Shown here one piece after another: positions 23,053 to 31,845 of a stretch of 64,000 nt of DNA. The notes under the pieces were generated by a model. The model did no database searches. It saw only the letters and a program-made list of their open reading frames with translations, and was not told the origin of the DNA. Positions within the stretch are counted from its first letter, which is position 1, and each line of letters begins with the position of its first letter. A program made the translations under genes and the position numbers. Source of the DNA: Arenibacter catalasegens (GTDB lineage Bacteria; Bacteroidota; Bacteroidia; Flavobacteriales; Flavobacteriaceae); assembly GCF_002909235.1 (NCBI RefSeq), contig NZ_PHQQ01000016.1, positions 59,440 through 123,439 of the forward strand, written 5' to 3'.

Positions 23053-25143
23053 TTAGGTAATCTGATTTGGTGTTACCCGCATGATCCACATCTTATCAGT
23101 ATAAGTATCGTTGATTTTAGAATAGTATGAAACAAGTGCATTGTTCCAAGACTCGTGTCTTTTTAGATAAACATACCGATAATTATTTTCTGGGTTTATA
23201 AAGTAGCTGGCGCTTAGTCCTTGAGCATTTAACATCTTTACAAAACGATTGGCATTATTGGCGTTGGCAAATACATTGGCTATAATATAATATCCACTTC
23301 CCAAACCATTTATCTTGTATATTTTGGCTGTTGGGTTGTTGGAGGTAACGTTATCTTTAACAACCACATTTTTCTGTAGTTGGTCCACCGCATATTTAGA
23401 TGATTTTTCCTTAATTTTAATTACGTTCTCTACATAGGCCTTATCAGCATCTGTATAACGGGTATTATCAACATTCATGATCCACATATCTTTGTTATAG
23501 GAACCGTTTAAGTTTGATTTATGCGCTGCCATGGCTTCTTGCCAAGTATCAAATCTTTCTAGATATACATATTTAAGGCCATTGTTCGAATTTTCGAAAT
23601 AGTCTGCCCTAACCCCATTATTTGCAAGTTCTTCAACGAACTTGTTTAGATATTTTTCGCCCTTATAAACATTGGCTACCACATAGTACCCATCGGCTAC
23701 GCCTTCCAAATTCCTAAATTTCCGACTCTTAATATTGTTTTGTTGGGCTACCCTTGTAAACTCATCATTTTCTTGGTTATCTTCTTTCTGAGTTCTTGGG
23801 GTAATTTTGGTCTCCACTTCTCTAGTTACTATGGCGTCTTTGGGTTTGGAAATTGAATTTATAACATTCGGTTTATCTTCCTTTGTAGTTGGTTTTGAAT
23901 TGGTCACTAAGCCTCCGTTTGCATTATTTACTAGGTACATGCTTTTGGCTTTTTCTTCTATTTCAGGTCGCTTGCCCTGTGTTTCCTCTCGAACCATTTT
24001 CATTACCATTTCGAACCTGCGTTCCAAATCCTTTTGGCGGTTGGTTTCCGATGAATCCTGACGGAACATTAACTCGGCCAAAATCTCATCATTTTCTGCC
24101 AGAGCCTTTTTAAGTTTTTCTATTTCCAGTTGTTGTGCCGTTAATTTCTCTTCAGGTTCCTCTTCATTCTGCGCAAGCTCCTCGTAACCTTCTTCTAACA
24201 TTACCCGGTCTTCTGTAAGTGTTGGGGTTATAGAGTAGGCAAAGGAAATTTCATGGGTGAGTCCAAAATTGTCAAAATTGTTAGACAGTCCTTTTTCCAT
24301 GGTGTACCCTAAAGAAAGCCTGCGATTTATGTTAAAACCAATACCTGCCGATGCACCATAAAAGCTATCATAACCTCCTTGTAACCAACCTAATTTTGGC
24401 AAGTCTAGGATTAAACTTCCGCCTAATACGACCTCTTCAGTTCCAATTTTACGTACCCGTGCCAATGGCATTAGTCGGCCTTCCTCCAAAATACCATCAC
24501 CGTTTTCAAACTGATGTGTATATTGTAAATGGCCAGAAAATGTTTTATCTCCGAATTGGGTTATTGTTTCACTGGTCTTTAGGTTATAATCAAATAGGTT
24601 TTCAGCGAATACGCCAAAATCAAACTTTCCATAAGAAAGATTGAACCCTGGTTGAAAAGATAAAAGATTAGAATCCTGTAACCCGTTTAATGCTGGGTCA
24701 TTGGGATCTAAAGCATTGGCTCGGTTTCTGTCAAAGCCACTATTGTAATAGGCAAGGTTAGCCCCAAAGGTAAAGTTACTTTTATCGCTTAATTTTATGC
24801 CATAGGCATAATTGGCCATAACTCCGTAGTTGGATATTAATCCTTCTCTCTGGGTATATAGGCTTAGACCTAGTCCACTGCGGTCGTTAACGCGACCACT
24901 GTAGCTTAAGAAATAGTCTTGGTTGTTATCATTGAAAGATACCGATTGGTTTCTGTGTAATAAATTGATATATGATTTGTCTTCCCTTACCGTGGAAAAC
25001 GTAGGATTTATTAGAAATCTATTGAATTTTAGAAGGTTCTGTGAAGGAACATCGTAAGACACAAACGGATTGTCTTCCTGCCCTGTAACCTTGGTAAGGC
25101 AGAGAAAAAAGAAAAGTATATATATATAGTTTTTATTAAACAT
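23053..25143 (-). CDS. sprD: SprD-like protein: PorP/SprF barrel fused to coiled coil and two SPOR-like domains
   Basis: A 696-residue exported protein. The signal peptide ends near VTGQ (about residue 22). Residues 23-310 are a PorP/SprF-type outer-membrane barrel with the NRFLINPTFS start motif. A charged linker and probable coiled coil follow (about 315-400, EKLTAQQLEIEKLKKALAEN). Two related C-terminal modules (about 480-560 and 620-690) share GYY(V/I)(V/I)ANV, a VYL.R...W..A motif and a final MWIM, resembling SPOR peptidoglycan-binding repeats. It starts 6 bp after sprC, so they form one transcript. Position between sprC and sprB matches SprD of F. johnsoniae, which supports SprB function. 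The symbol depends mainly on synteny. Confidence 0.82.
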   Translation of the reverse strand: MFNKNYIYILFFFLCLTKVTGQEDNPFVSYDVPSQNLLKFNRFLINPTFSTVREDKSYINLLHRNQSVSFNDNNQDYFLSYSGRVNDRSGLGLSLYTQREGLISNYGVMANYAYGIKLSDKSNFTFGANLAYYNSGFDRNRANALDPNDPALNGLQDSNLLSFQPGFNLSYGKFDFGVFAENLFDYNLKTSETITQFGDKTFSGHLQYTHQFENGDGILEEGRLMPLARVRKIGTEEVVLGGSLILDLPKLGWLQGGYDSFYGASAGIGFNINRRLSLGYTMEKGLSNNFDNFGLTHEISFAYSITPTLTEDRVMLEEGYEELAQNEEEPEEKLTAQQLEIEKLKKALAENDEILAELMFRQDSSETNRQKDLERRFEMVMKMVREETQGKRPEIEEKAKSMYLVNNANGGLVTNSKPTTKEDKPNVINSISKPKDAIVTREVETKITPRTQKEDNQENDEFTRVAQQNNIKSRKFRNLEGVADGYYVVANVYKGEKYLNKFVEELANNGVRADYFENSNNGLKYVYLERFDTWQEAMAAHKSNLNGSYNKDMWIMNVDNTRYTDADKAYVENVIKIKEKSSKYAVDQLQKNVVVKDNVTSNNPTAKIYKINGLGSGYYIIANVFANANNANRFVKMLNAQGLSASYFINPENNYRYVYLKRHESWNNALVSYYSKINDTYTDKMWIMRVTPNQIT

Positions 25144-25149
25144 GGTATA

Positions 25150-27417
25150 TTATCGTATTACTGTAATAGTTCCCTTTTTCAATATTTCTTTTGCATTTTT
25201 TATGGTATAATAAAAGACCATATTCTGCTTGGGGAATTTCATAGTAGCCTCTGGCCAATTGTTTTGGTACTGTTTCTGGTTAAGTACTTCCACTCCCTTA
25301 TCATTATAGATAATAACTGAAATATTGGGGTCTTTAGTATATGTATTGGGAATTATCCATTGATCGTTAAAGCCATCTCCATTGGCAGTTATTACATTGG
25401 GTACACCAAAGGTATCCTGAAAAGAGGCGGTAAACGATTTAGAAACCTCACAATTGTTAATGGTCGCCGTTACTAAATAACTTCCTTCCTGCGTAATAGA
25501 AACCGTGTCCGTATCACTGATAAGAACATTATTTTGGTCGTACCATTTATAGCTGATAGCTCCACTGGCTGAAATTATTTTACTACCACCTTCTGGAAAT
25601 ACTACTTCATTATTGGCAGTGCTTAGGGCTATCAAGGAAGCGTCCAGAGGCGATATAATAATTTCATTTGATCTTAGATCGCATCCGTTTTTCTGTATTA
25701 TTAATTGATAAGTACCCGGAGTCGTAGCTGATAAGGATTCGGCGGTCGTATTTAGATTTAAGCCATCCTTAAACCAATTGAAGCTCTCACCGGTAAGTAC
25801 TGTTGTGGTTGAAATATCAATTGTTTCGTTGGAATTACACATTACACTACCAGTTGCTGAAATTGTTAGAGATTGATTTGTAAGAAGCACCACTGGTAAA
25901 GTATTGGAGCTGGGATTAAAGCTGTTCAAGGTTGCTTGAACTTTATAGTCACCGTTTTCACTAGTATTTGTTAAACTAATAGAACTACCATTGGCACTTG
26001 GAACGTTGGTCCCGTCTTTGGTCCACTGATAGGAGAAATTACTTTTTAAATCTGCGGTAACATCTGTTTTGGAGCCATCTGATAGTACTGCGTTAATCTT
26101 ACTTACCTCTATAGCTACGCTGGTATTAACACAATCGGTATATTCCGTGGTGTAGTTGGTAATTATCTCAAAAGAGTCTGGGTTGACCAAGGTTGTGGTT
26201 TCCGTATTTTTGGAGGCCGAGGTACAGGTGCCTCCGCTTAATGTAACTTCTGCGTAATAGACACCTACTGCGTTTGCGGTTAGCGTACTGTTGGTTTCCC
26301 CAGTTATGGCTAGGTTGTCCTTAAACCATTGGTAGGTTACCGATGCTGCATCTGATGACACTGCTAAATTTGCGGTAGCGCCTGGTAAAATAACCATATT
26401 GGAGGGGTTATCCCTAGTAACGGTAAAGAGACTGGCATTACTAATGGTTACTGTATTGGATGTTTCTGTACATATGCCAGTGCCTTGTATTTTTACAGAG
26501 TAGTTTCCCGGAAAATCGGCGTCATTAGTATCTATGGCGTAGGTATAGGCACCTGCTGTACTGGGTTGAATAATTGTTGATCCTTTGTACCATGTATAGT
26601 TAAGGCTGGGATAGTTCATATTTGCTTCTAAGGGAGCATAACTTTCACCGGAGCACATTTCGGTTTCAACTGGTGTGTTCAAGGCTAAGCCTACACTAGT
26701 TCCTATTTGGACTTCTATGGATAACGATTGGGTATTTGCAGATCCAGAACAGGTGGAGCCGTAATCCAGTTCCACAACATAGTAACCACTTTCAGAAACT
26801 ACAATAGATGATCCACTCCCACTACTGGTAAAAGGGGATGTATTTTTGTACCAATTATACCGATAGGTTTCTGGATTGCTTACATTATATACTTCCAAGG
26901 TTGTTGTACCGCCATCGCAAATTTGAATTTTTTGTGATGGTGGCGCATTAGAGTCACCTAATTCTCTAATCGCTAGAGTTGAATTGAAATCTATATAATA
27001 CATTTCAAATGCATCTGAGACCGGACTTGTTTTCGCTGGACTTGTGCTTCTTACCCTAAATCTGTAGGCATCTCCCCTAGTATCTGTGGGTAATGAAAAC
27101 TTAAATTCAAAATCAAAGTCCGAATTCTTATCTGATACTTTGCTCAATTCTTTGGGTGAGGTAAATGAACCGCTTGCATCGGATAGCTCTAATACAAATT
27201 CATTGTCACTATTTACCGTTGGTAGCCAGGTAAAATTTATAAAGTATTCGTTAAAGGTTGCGGAGGCACAGGCAGCTGTCCAAACCGAATTACCTGCTAA
27301 ATTGGGGTTATCGGCAGGTGAAGGTTTGTTCAATGTCTGGGCTGTAATTGAGTTTATACCCAACACCATCACTATTAGAACGAAAATTAGTAGGTTATTT
27401 TTTTTGTTCGGGTTCAT
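25150..27417 (-). CDS. sprC: SprC-like exported protein with Ig-like repeats and type-B T9SS tail
   Basis: A 755-residue exported protein. N-terminal signal peptide (LLIFVLIVMVLGINSITAQ, about 8-26). An opening domain with WTAACASATFNEYFINFTW is followed by several Ig/PKD-like repeats of the form YxWYK or YQWFKD...L, each about 85-100 residues. The last ~85 residues (FGVPNVITANGDGFNDQW ... VFYYTIKNAKEILKKGTITV) are a gliding-motility-associated type-B C-terminal signal for type IX secretion. It is the first gene of the sprC-sprD-sprB-sprF locus and diverges from glnS. SprC in F. johnsoniae assists SprB-driven motility. Assignment by architecture and gene order. Confidence 0.83.
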   Translation of the reverse strand: MNPNKKNNLLIFVLIVMVLGINSITAQTLNKPSPADNPNLAGNSVWTAACASATFNEYFINFTWLPTVNSDNEFVLELSDASGSFTSPKELSKVSDKNSDFDFEFKFSLPTDTRGDAYRFRVRSTSPAKTSPVSDAFEMYYIDFNSTLAIRELGDSNAPPSQKIQICDGGTTTLEVYNVSNPETYRYNWYKNTSPFTSSGSGSSIVVSESGYYVVELDYGSTCSGSANTQSLSIEVQIGTSVGLALNTPVETEMCSGESYAPLEANMNYPSLNYTWYKGSTIIQPSTAGAYTYAIDTNDADFPGNYSVKIQGTGICTETSNTVTISNASLFTVTRDNPSNMVILPGATANLAVSSDAASVTYQWFKDNLAITGETNSTLTANAVGVYYAEVTLSGGTCTSASKNTETTTLVNPDSFEIITNYTTEYTDCVNTSVAIEVSKINAVLSDGSKTDVTADLKSNFSYQWTKDGTNVPSANGSSISLTNTSENGDYKVQATLNSFNPSSNTLPVVLLTNQSLTISATGSVMCNSNETIDISTTTVLTGESFNWFKDGLNLNTTAESLSATTPGTYQLIIQKNGCDLRSNEIIISPLDASLIALSTANNEVVFPEGGSKIISASGAISYKWYDQNNVLISDTDTVSITQEGSYLVTATINNCEVSKSFTASFQDTFGVPNVITANGDGFNDQWIIPNTYTKDPNISVIIYNDKGVEVLNQKQYQNNWPEATMKFPKQNMVFYYTIKNAKEILKKGTITVIR

Positions 27418-27511
27418 AAGATGTTGTAGTTAGGGGTTACTACCGGCTATTATTGTTGATAATTATCAGATAACTTTTTTTAAAATTTGGCAATATCTTG
27501 AGTTACAAAGT

Positions 27512-27610
27512 ATTCAACAACAAATATGTCATATAATTATAATACTAGAAATTTAAAGTTGTAAGGACATTTAAATCTGTTGTGAAACCCGTAATATTGT
27601 ATGGTATGCG
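27512..27610 (-). promoter_or_regulatory. Conserved two-part element upstream of sprC
   Basis: Sense orientation toward sprC: ACCATACAAT, 7 nt, GTTTCACAACAGA (27576-27588, identical to the sprB copy), 13 nt, ACAAC, a base, TTAAATTT, then ATATTTGTT (27519-27527). The distance from core to the distal ATATTTGTT is 49 nt here and 48-49 nt at sprB. The element ends about 95 bp before the sprC start. Confidence 0.6.
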
Positions 27611-27642
27611 TAATTTATAGTCTGCTTTCCCTGCATTTTCCC

Positions 27643-27650
27643 TACCTTTG
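27643..27650 (+). promoter_or_regulatory. -7 promoter box of glnS
   Basis: TACCTTTG matches TAnnTTTG. Transcription would begin near 27657, 12 nt before ATG 27669. This rules out the in-frame TTG at 27648 as the start codon. Confidence 0.6.
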
Positions 27651-27668
27651 CGCATCAAAAAAGAGAAT

Positions 27669-29354
27669 ATGAGTGAAGCATTAAAATCGCTAAATTTTAT
27701 TGAGCATATTGTTGAGGAAGATTTGGGTAATGGTTTTCCTAAAAGTAAGCTTAGATTTAGATTTCCACCCGAGCCAAACGGCTATCTTCATATTGGACAT
27801 GCAAGTTCTATATGCCTTAATTTCGGTTTGGGATTAAGATATCAGGCTCCGGTTAATTTGCGTTTTGATGACACCAACCCTGCCAAGGAAGAACAGGAGT
27901 ATGTAGATGCCATTAAAGAGGACGTGAAATGGCTCGGATATGAGTGGGATACAGAATGTTTTGCTTCGGATTATTTTCAAAATCTATACGATTGGGCCCT
28001 GATGCTCATAAAACAAGGTAAGGCCTATGTGGATAGCCAGACTTCCGAGGAGATTGCGATCCAAAAAGGGACTCCTACAGAAGCAGGGACTCCTAGCCCT
28101 TTCAGGGATCGTTCTGCGGAAGAGAACCTTGAATTATTTGAGGGTATGCGCGATGGAAAGTTTAAGGAAGGGGAACATGTTTTAAGGGCAAAAGTGGATA
28201 TGGCCTCTACCAATATGTTGATGCGTGATCCTATAATGTACAGGATTTTGTACAGGGCTCATCACAGAACTAATACCGATTGGTGTATTTACCCAATGTA
28301 CGATTGGACCCACGGGGAGAGCGATTATATTGAACAGGTGTCGCACTCGTTGTGTACCCTAGAATTTGCTATGCACAGGGAACTTTATGATTGGTTTTTG
28401 GATCAAGTGGTTGATAAGGATTTGGTTCGCCCCAAACAAAGGGAATTCGCAAGAAGAAATTTTAGTCATACCGTTGTCAGTAAACGTAAGTTGTTGCAAT
28501 TAGTTGAACAAGGCTTTGTGAGTAGTTGGGACGACCCTAGAATGCCTACTATTTCTGGATTGAGAAGAAGGGGTTATACACCAAAGTCTATAAGGAATTT
28601 TGCAGATACCATAGGTATTGCCAAAAGGGACAATGTTGTGGACGTTTCCCTATTGGAATTCCATGTAAGGGAACATTTGAATAAGATTGCACCAAGGGTA
28701 ATGGGTGTTTTAAATCCTCTCAAGGTTGTTTTAACCAATTATGCAGATGGGAAAGAGGAATGGTTAGAGGCAGAAAACAACCAGGAAGACGAAGCTGCAG
28801 GTTATAGACAGCTGCCTTTTTCAAAGGAATTGTATATTGAGCAGGAAGATTTTTTGGAGGAGGCCAATAGAAAGTTTTTTAGATTAAAGCTTGGAGGCGA
28901 GGTGCGCCTTAAGAATGGGTATATCATTAAGGCGGAATCCTGTACAAAAGATACTGATGGGAATATTATTGAAGTTCAATGTACTTATGATCCTAAGAGT
29001 AAGAGTGGAAGTGGTACGGAGGAGAGTTTAAGAAAAGTTAAGGGGACTTTGCATTGGGTTTCCGCAAAACATGCCCTGACAGCTGAGGTTAGATTATACG
29101 ATCGTCTTTTTACCGATGAAACACCAGATTCTCATAAGGACAAAGATTTTTTGGATTTTATAAACGCTGATTCTTTACAAATTATTTCGGCTTTTGTAGA
29201 ACCAAGTTTGGCCGATGCCAAGATTGGGGATCGATTCCAATTTCAACGTATGGGATATTTCAATATTGATAGGGAAAGTAAACCCAATAAAATGGTGTTC
29301 AATAGGACCGTCGGATTAAGGGATACCTGGGCAAAAATTCAGGAAAAAAAGTAA
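27669..29354 (+). CDS. glnS: Glutaminyl-tRNA synthetase
   Basis: Class I aminoacyl-tRNA synthetase that charges tRNA-Gln with glutamine in the cytoplasm. From ATG 27669 the protein is 561 residues, the usual bacterial GlnRS size. FPPEPNGYLHIGH (about 32-44) carries the HIGH motif, and VVSKRKL (about 267-273) is the KMSKS-type loop. The middle block RDPIMYRILYRAHHRT and the C-terminal anticodon-binding beta-barrels (about 340-555) are as expected. The start is set by a TAnnTTTG box directly upstream. It is followed by an intrinsic terminator at 29411-29444. Confidence 0.96.
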   Translation: MSEALKSLNFIEHIVEEDLGNGFPKSKLRFRFPPEPNGYLHIGHASSICLNFGLGLRYQAPVNLRFDDTNPAKEEQEYVDAIKEDVKWLGYEWDTECFASDYFQNLYDWALMLIKQGKAYVDSQTSEEIAIQKGTPTEAGTPSPFRDRSAEENLELFEGMRDGKFKEGEHVLRAKVDMASTNMLMRDPIMYRILYRAHHRTNTDWCIYPMYDWTHGESDYIEQVSHSLCTLEFAMHRELYDWFLDQVVDKDLVRPKQREFARRNFSHTVVSKRKLLQLVEQGFVSSWDDPRMPTISGLRRRGYTPKSIRNFADTIGIAKRDNVVDVSLLEFHVREHLNKIAPRVMGVLNPLKVVLTNYADGKEEWLEAENNQEDEAAGYRQLPFSKELYIEQEDFLEEANRKFFRLKLGGEVRLKNGYIIKAESCTKDTDGNIIEVQCTYDPKSKSGSGTEESLRKVKGTLHWVSAKHALTAEVRLYDRLFTDETPDSHKDKDFLDFINADSLQIISAFVEPSLADAKIGDRFQFQRMGYFNIDRESKPNKMVFNRTVGLRDTWAKIQEKK

Positions 29355-29410
29355 CATAAATTATGTTGATGCCTTTTGATATAACAATTGGTATTTTCTA
29401 TTAATAATGA

Positions 29411-29444
29411 AAGCCATAGCTCTAAGTAGCTGTGGTTTTTTTTT
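29411..29444 (+). terminator. Intrinsic terminator after glnS
   Basis: Stem AAGCCATAGCT / AGCTGTGGTTT with a six-base loop CTAAGT, followed by a run of T to 29444. Located 56 bp after the glnS stop codon. Two G-U pairs lie in the stem. Confidence 0.8.
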
Positions 29445-29584
29445 GAGGGAAGGTGAATCCATGTTGATATGTTTTTTGATGCGGTATACGGCCTTAGATC
29501 GGGTTTTTGATGAAAATTTGTCAAACATAGTGGTTTAGGTTAAAAGTTTGTTGGATAGTGGCAAACCATAATTCCCCTTGCTTT

Positions 29585-29592
29585 TAATTTTG
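29585..29592 (+). promoter_or_regulatory. Possible -7 promoter box for the ytxH-holin operon
   Basis: TAATTTTG fits TAnnTTTG in the 415-bp gap between glnS and the YtxH gene. No TTG stands at the right -33 distance and the leader would be about 170 nt, so this is tentative. The rest of the gap shows only the glnS terminator. Confidence 0.3.
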
Positions 29593-29769
29593 TACTCATA
29601 ACAACTGCTTCATATTTTAAAATGAATTTGTTCCAGTATATAATTTGGAACTTCAATAATTTCCATGAGCGGCCAGGACTTTTTATTTAACTGGATATTA
29701 ACAGGGAATGGTTTTAATTGGATGTAAATTAATTGGAAATAGGAAGTATTAACATTAAATTCAATAATT

Positions 29770-30099
29770 ATGACAAATGACAGTGGAAATACTTTGTTGG
29801 CTTTGCTAACAGGTGCTGCAATTGGTGCCGGAATAGGAATTTTATATGCTCCTGATAAGGGAACCAAGACCAGGAAAAGGATTAAGAAAAAAGCGATGGA
29901 AACAACGGATGACCTCACTAGTAGGATATCCCATGCTAAAGAGGAGTTGACAAAAACGGCTGAGGCCAAAAAAGTTGACTTTGATCAAAAATTGGAAGAA
30001 ACTATTTCTAATATGAGCTATAAGGCTGACGATATAATTTCTGCGTTGGAGAAAAAGTTGAGCGACCTAAAAGTAAAGAACGCACAACTACAGAAGTAA
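29770..30099 (+). CDS. YtxH domain protein
   Basis: A 109-residue small protein with one glycine-rich N-terminal hydrophobic segment (LLALLTGAAIGAGIGILYAP, about 9-28) followed immediately by DKGTKTRKRI and a long charged helix to the end. This is the YtxH (general stress protein-like) architecture: membrane-anchored with a coiled-coil tail. First gene of a three-gene run with 11-bp and 6-bp gaps. Its role is inferred to be envelope stress; no catalytic residues are visible. Confidence 0.85.
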   Translation: MTNDSGNTLLALLTGAAIGAGIGILYAPDKGTKTRKRIKKKAMETTDDLTSRISHAKEELTKTAEAKKVDFDQKLEETISNMSYKADDIISALEKKLSDLKVKNAQLQK

Positions 30100-30110
30100 A
30101 ATAAAGATAA

Positions 30111-30455
30111 ATGGCTTTAGAGGATATTAAGGAAAGTTTTACCGAAATTGATAATGATGTTAGGTCGTATATAGAAAATACTGGTGAGTATTATAAGCTT
30201 CAAGTGTTTAAAATTACAATGCGGAGCCTAACCTCATTTGCCAAGGTACTGATGGTGGGAAGCATAGCTTTACTAGCTTTGTTTATGTTATCTTTTGCAG
30301 CGGCATATGGCATTGGCATTTGGTTGGAAAATACTTTCTTGGGATTTATGTTTGTAGGGTTGTTTTACGTAGTTGTTGGAACAATTTGTTTTTTATACAG
30401 GGATAAATTGGATAAGCCTATGTTAAAGAAGTTTTCTGAATATTATTTTGATTAA
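30111..30455 (+). CDS. Phage holin superfamily (DUF1469-like) membrane protein
   Basis: A 114-residue protein with a short amphipathic N-terminus and two transmembrane helices (about 47-70, VLMVGSIALLALFMLSFAAA, and about 76-96), resembling the Phage_holin_3_6 / DUF1469 family. In Bacteroidota these proteins sit next to YtxH proteins and are not phage lysis genes. The context here is the same: it follows the YtxH gene by 11 bp and precedes a 71-residue partner by 6 bp. It is probably an inner-membrane envelope-stress component; function unproven. Confidence 0.75.
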   Translation: MALEDIKESFTEIDNDVRSYIENTGEYYKLQVFKITMRSLTSFAKVLMVGSIALLALFMLSFAAAYGIGIWLENTFLGFMFVGLFYVVVGTICFLYRDKLDKPMLKKFSEYYFD

Positions 30456-30461
30456 CTAGTT

Positions 30462-30677
30462 ATGGAAATACCTTCATTTAATTCTTTTGATGAAATAGAT
30501 CAAAGATTGAGAATTCTTAAATTACAGAAACAGATTGATAAGGAGCAGTTAAAAGTGCACTTTAATAATGCAAAGACTAGTTTATATCCTACCAATTTAT
30601 TGGGAGGATTTGCAGGGATAACCAAAAAATTGCTTATTTCTTTTGTAGCTAATAAGATTATTAAGAAACTTAGTTAG
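30462..30677 (+). CDS. Small conserved protein of the YtxH-holin operon (DUF6327-like)
   Basis: A 71-residue protein: a charged helix (FDEIDQRLRILKLQKQIDKE) and a weakly hydrophobic glycine-containing C-terminal half ending KIIKKLS. It resembles small proteins annotated DUF6327 in Flavobacteriaceae, but I am not certain of the number. It is the last gene of the operon, 6 bp after the holin-like gene and 16 bp before a strong terminator. Function unknown; co-occurrence suggests a complex with its two neighbours. Confidence 0.7.
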   Translation: MEIPSFNSFDEIDQRLRILKLQKQIDKEQLKVHFNNAKTSLYPTNLLGGFAGITKKLLISFVANKIIKKLS

Positions 30678-30693
30678 TTTCGTTCTTAATCGT

Positions 30694-30750
30694 AAAGCAA
30701 AAACCTTTTACCCTTGTTCAACACAAGTAGTAAAAGGTTTTTGCTTTTTT
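30694..30750. terminator. Strong bidirectional terminator
   Basis: 18-bp inverted repeat AAAGCAAAAACCTTTTAC (30694-30711) and its complement (30730-30747) with T runs on both sides. It lies between the convergent small-protein operon (+) and the SPFH gene (-) and can serve both. Confidence 0.9.
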
Positions 30751-30764
30751 AGGGACCTTGTAAT

Positions 30765-31694
30765 TTATTTAGTGTCTTTCTTTTTATTTTGCGTTTTCAT
30801 ATTTTCTCCTATTATATTACTTGCAGTAAAAGAGGCCACCATGTTGTTCAACATATCGCTTCCGGCCTGTGGTGAGTTTGGCAACAATATTAAATTGCTG
30901 TTGGTAGCTTCGCCTATAGATTGTAGTGTATCATAATGCTGCGTAACAACGATTAACGCTGATGCCTCTTGTGAATTAATACCTACTTTATTTAATACTT
31001 CTACTGATTCTTCCAGTCCCCGGGCAATCTCCCTTCGTTGATCGGCAATTCCTTGTCCCTGGAGCCTTTTACTTTCTGCTTCTGCTTTTGCTTTCTCTAC
31101 AATTAATATACGTGCTGCGTCACCTTCAAACTGTGCAGCAATTTTTTCCCTTTCAGAAGCATTTATACGGTTCATAGCTTCTTTAACTTGTCCATCCGGA
31201 TCAATATCCGTTACTAAGGTTTTTATGATATCATACCCGTAATCCAGCATCGCATCTTGTAGCTCGGTTTTAACGGCAATCGCGATATCGTCTTTTTTTA
31301 CAAAAACATCATCCAGTTTCATTTTTGGAACTTCTGCACGTACCACATCAAATACATAGGAAGTAATTTGATCATGGGGATACTCTAATTGATAAAATGC
31401 TTCGTACACTTTGTTCTTTAGCACTACGTACTGTACAGATATTTTAAGCTTTACAAAAACATCGTCCAAGGTTTTGGTTTCCACAATAACATCCAATTGT
31501 TGAATTTTAAGCCCTACACGGGCCACAATTTTATCAACAAGGGGAATTTTCATTCCTAAACCTGAAGTGCGGACACTATTAAATTTCCCAAAGCGCTCGA
31601 TTATAACGGCGGTTTGTTGTTTGACAGTAAAGAATGAAGAAAAAAGAATAATAAAACCGAAAAGAAGTAGCGGAATAAGTAAAAATGAACCCAT
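30765..31694 (-). CDS. SPFH/band 7 (prohibitin-stomatin type) membrane protein
   Basis: A 309-residue protein with an N-terminal membrane helix (LLIPLLLFGFIILFSSFF, about 4-21), an SPFH domain (about 25-190, starting TVKQQTAVIIERFGKF) and a long coiled coil (about 165-240, rich in A/E/K/R: EREKIAAQFEGDA, KAKAEAESKRLQ). It resembles the slipin/HIR-like subgroup rather than HflK/HflC. Such proteins form cage-like oligomers that organise membrane microdomains. It stands alone, with gltX upstream on the same strand after a 151-bp gap. Confidence 0.88.
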   Translation of the reverse strand: MGSFLLIPLLLFGFIILFSSFFTVKQQTAVIIERFGKFNSVRTSGLGMKIPLVDKIVARVGLKIQQLDVIVETKTLDDVFVKLKISVQYVVLKNKVYEAFYQLEYPHDQITSYVFDVVRAEVPKMKLDDVFVKKDDIAIAVKTELQDAMLDYGYDIIKTLVTDIDPDGQVKEAMNRINASEREKIAAQFEGDAARILIVEKAKAEAESKRLQGQGIADQRREIARGLEESVEVLNKVGINSQEASALIVVTQHYDTLQSIGEATNSNLILLPNSPQAGSDMLNNMVASFTASNIIGENMKTQNKKKDTK

Positions 31695-31845
31695 GATTTA
31701 GTGTTTAAAATTAGTGAATGAATTTACAAAAGACTTTGCAGATAAGTCGCTTTTTGTTGCATGATGTTACAATTCAAATGTCATTTGGCATATAAACCTC
31801 TTCTTTATTTGCCGCTAAATCTCATATTATTGTTTAAGTCTTGGT

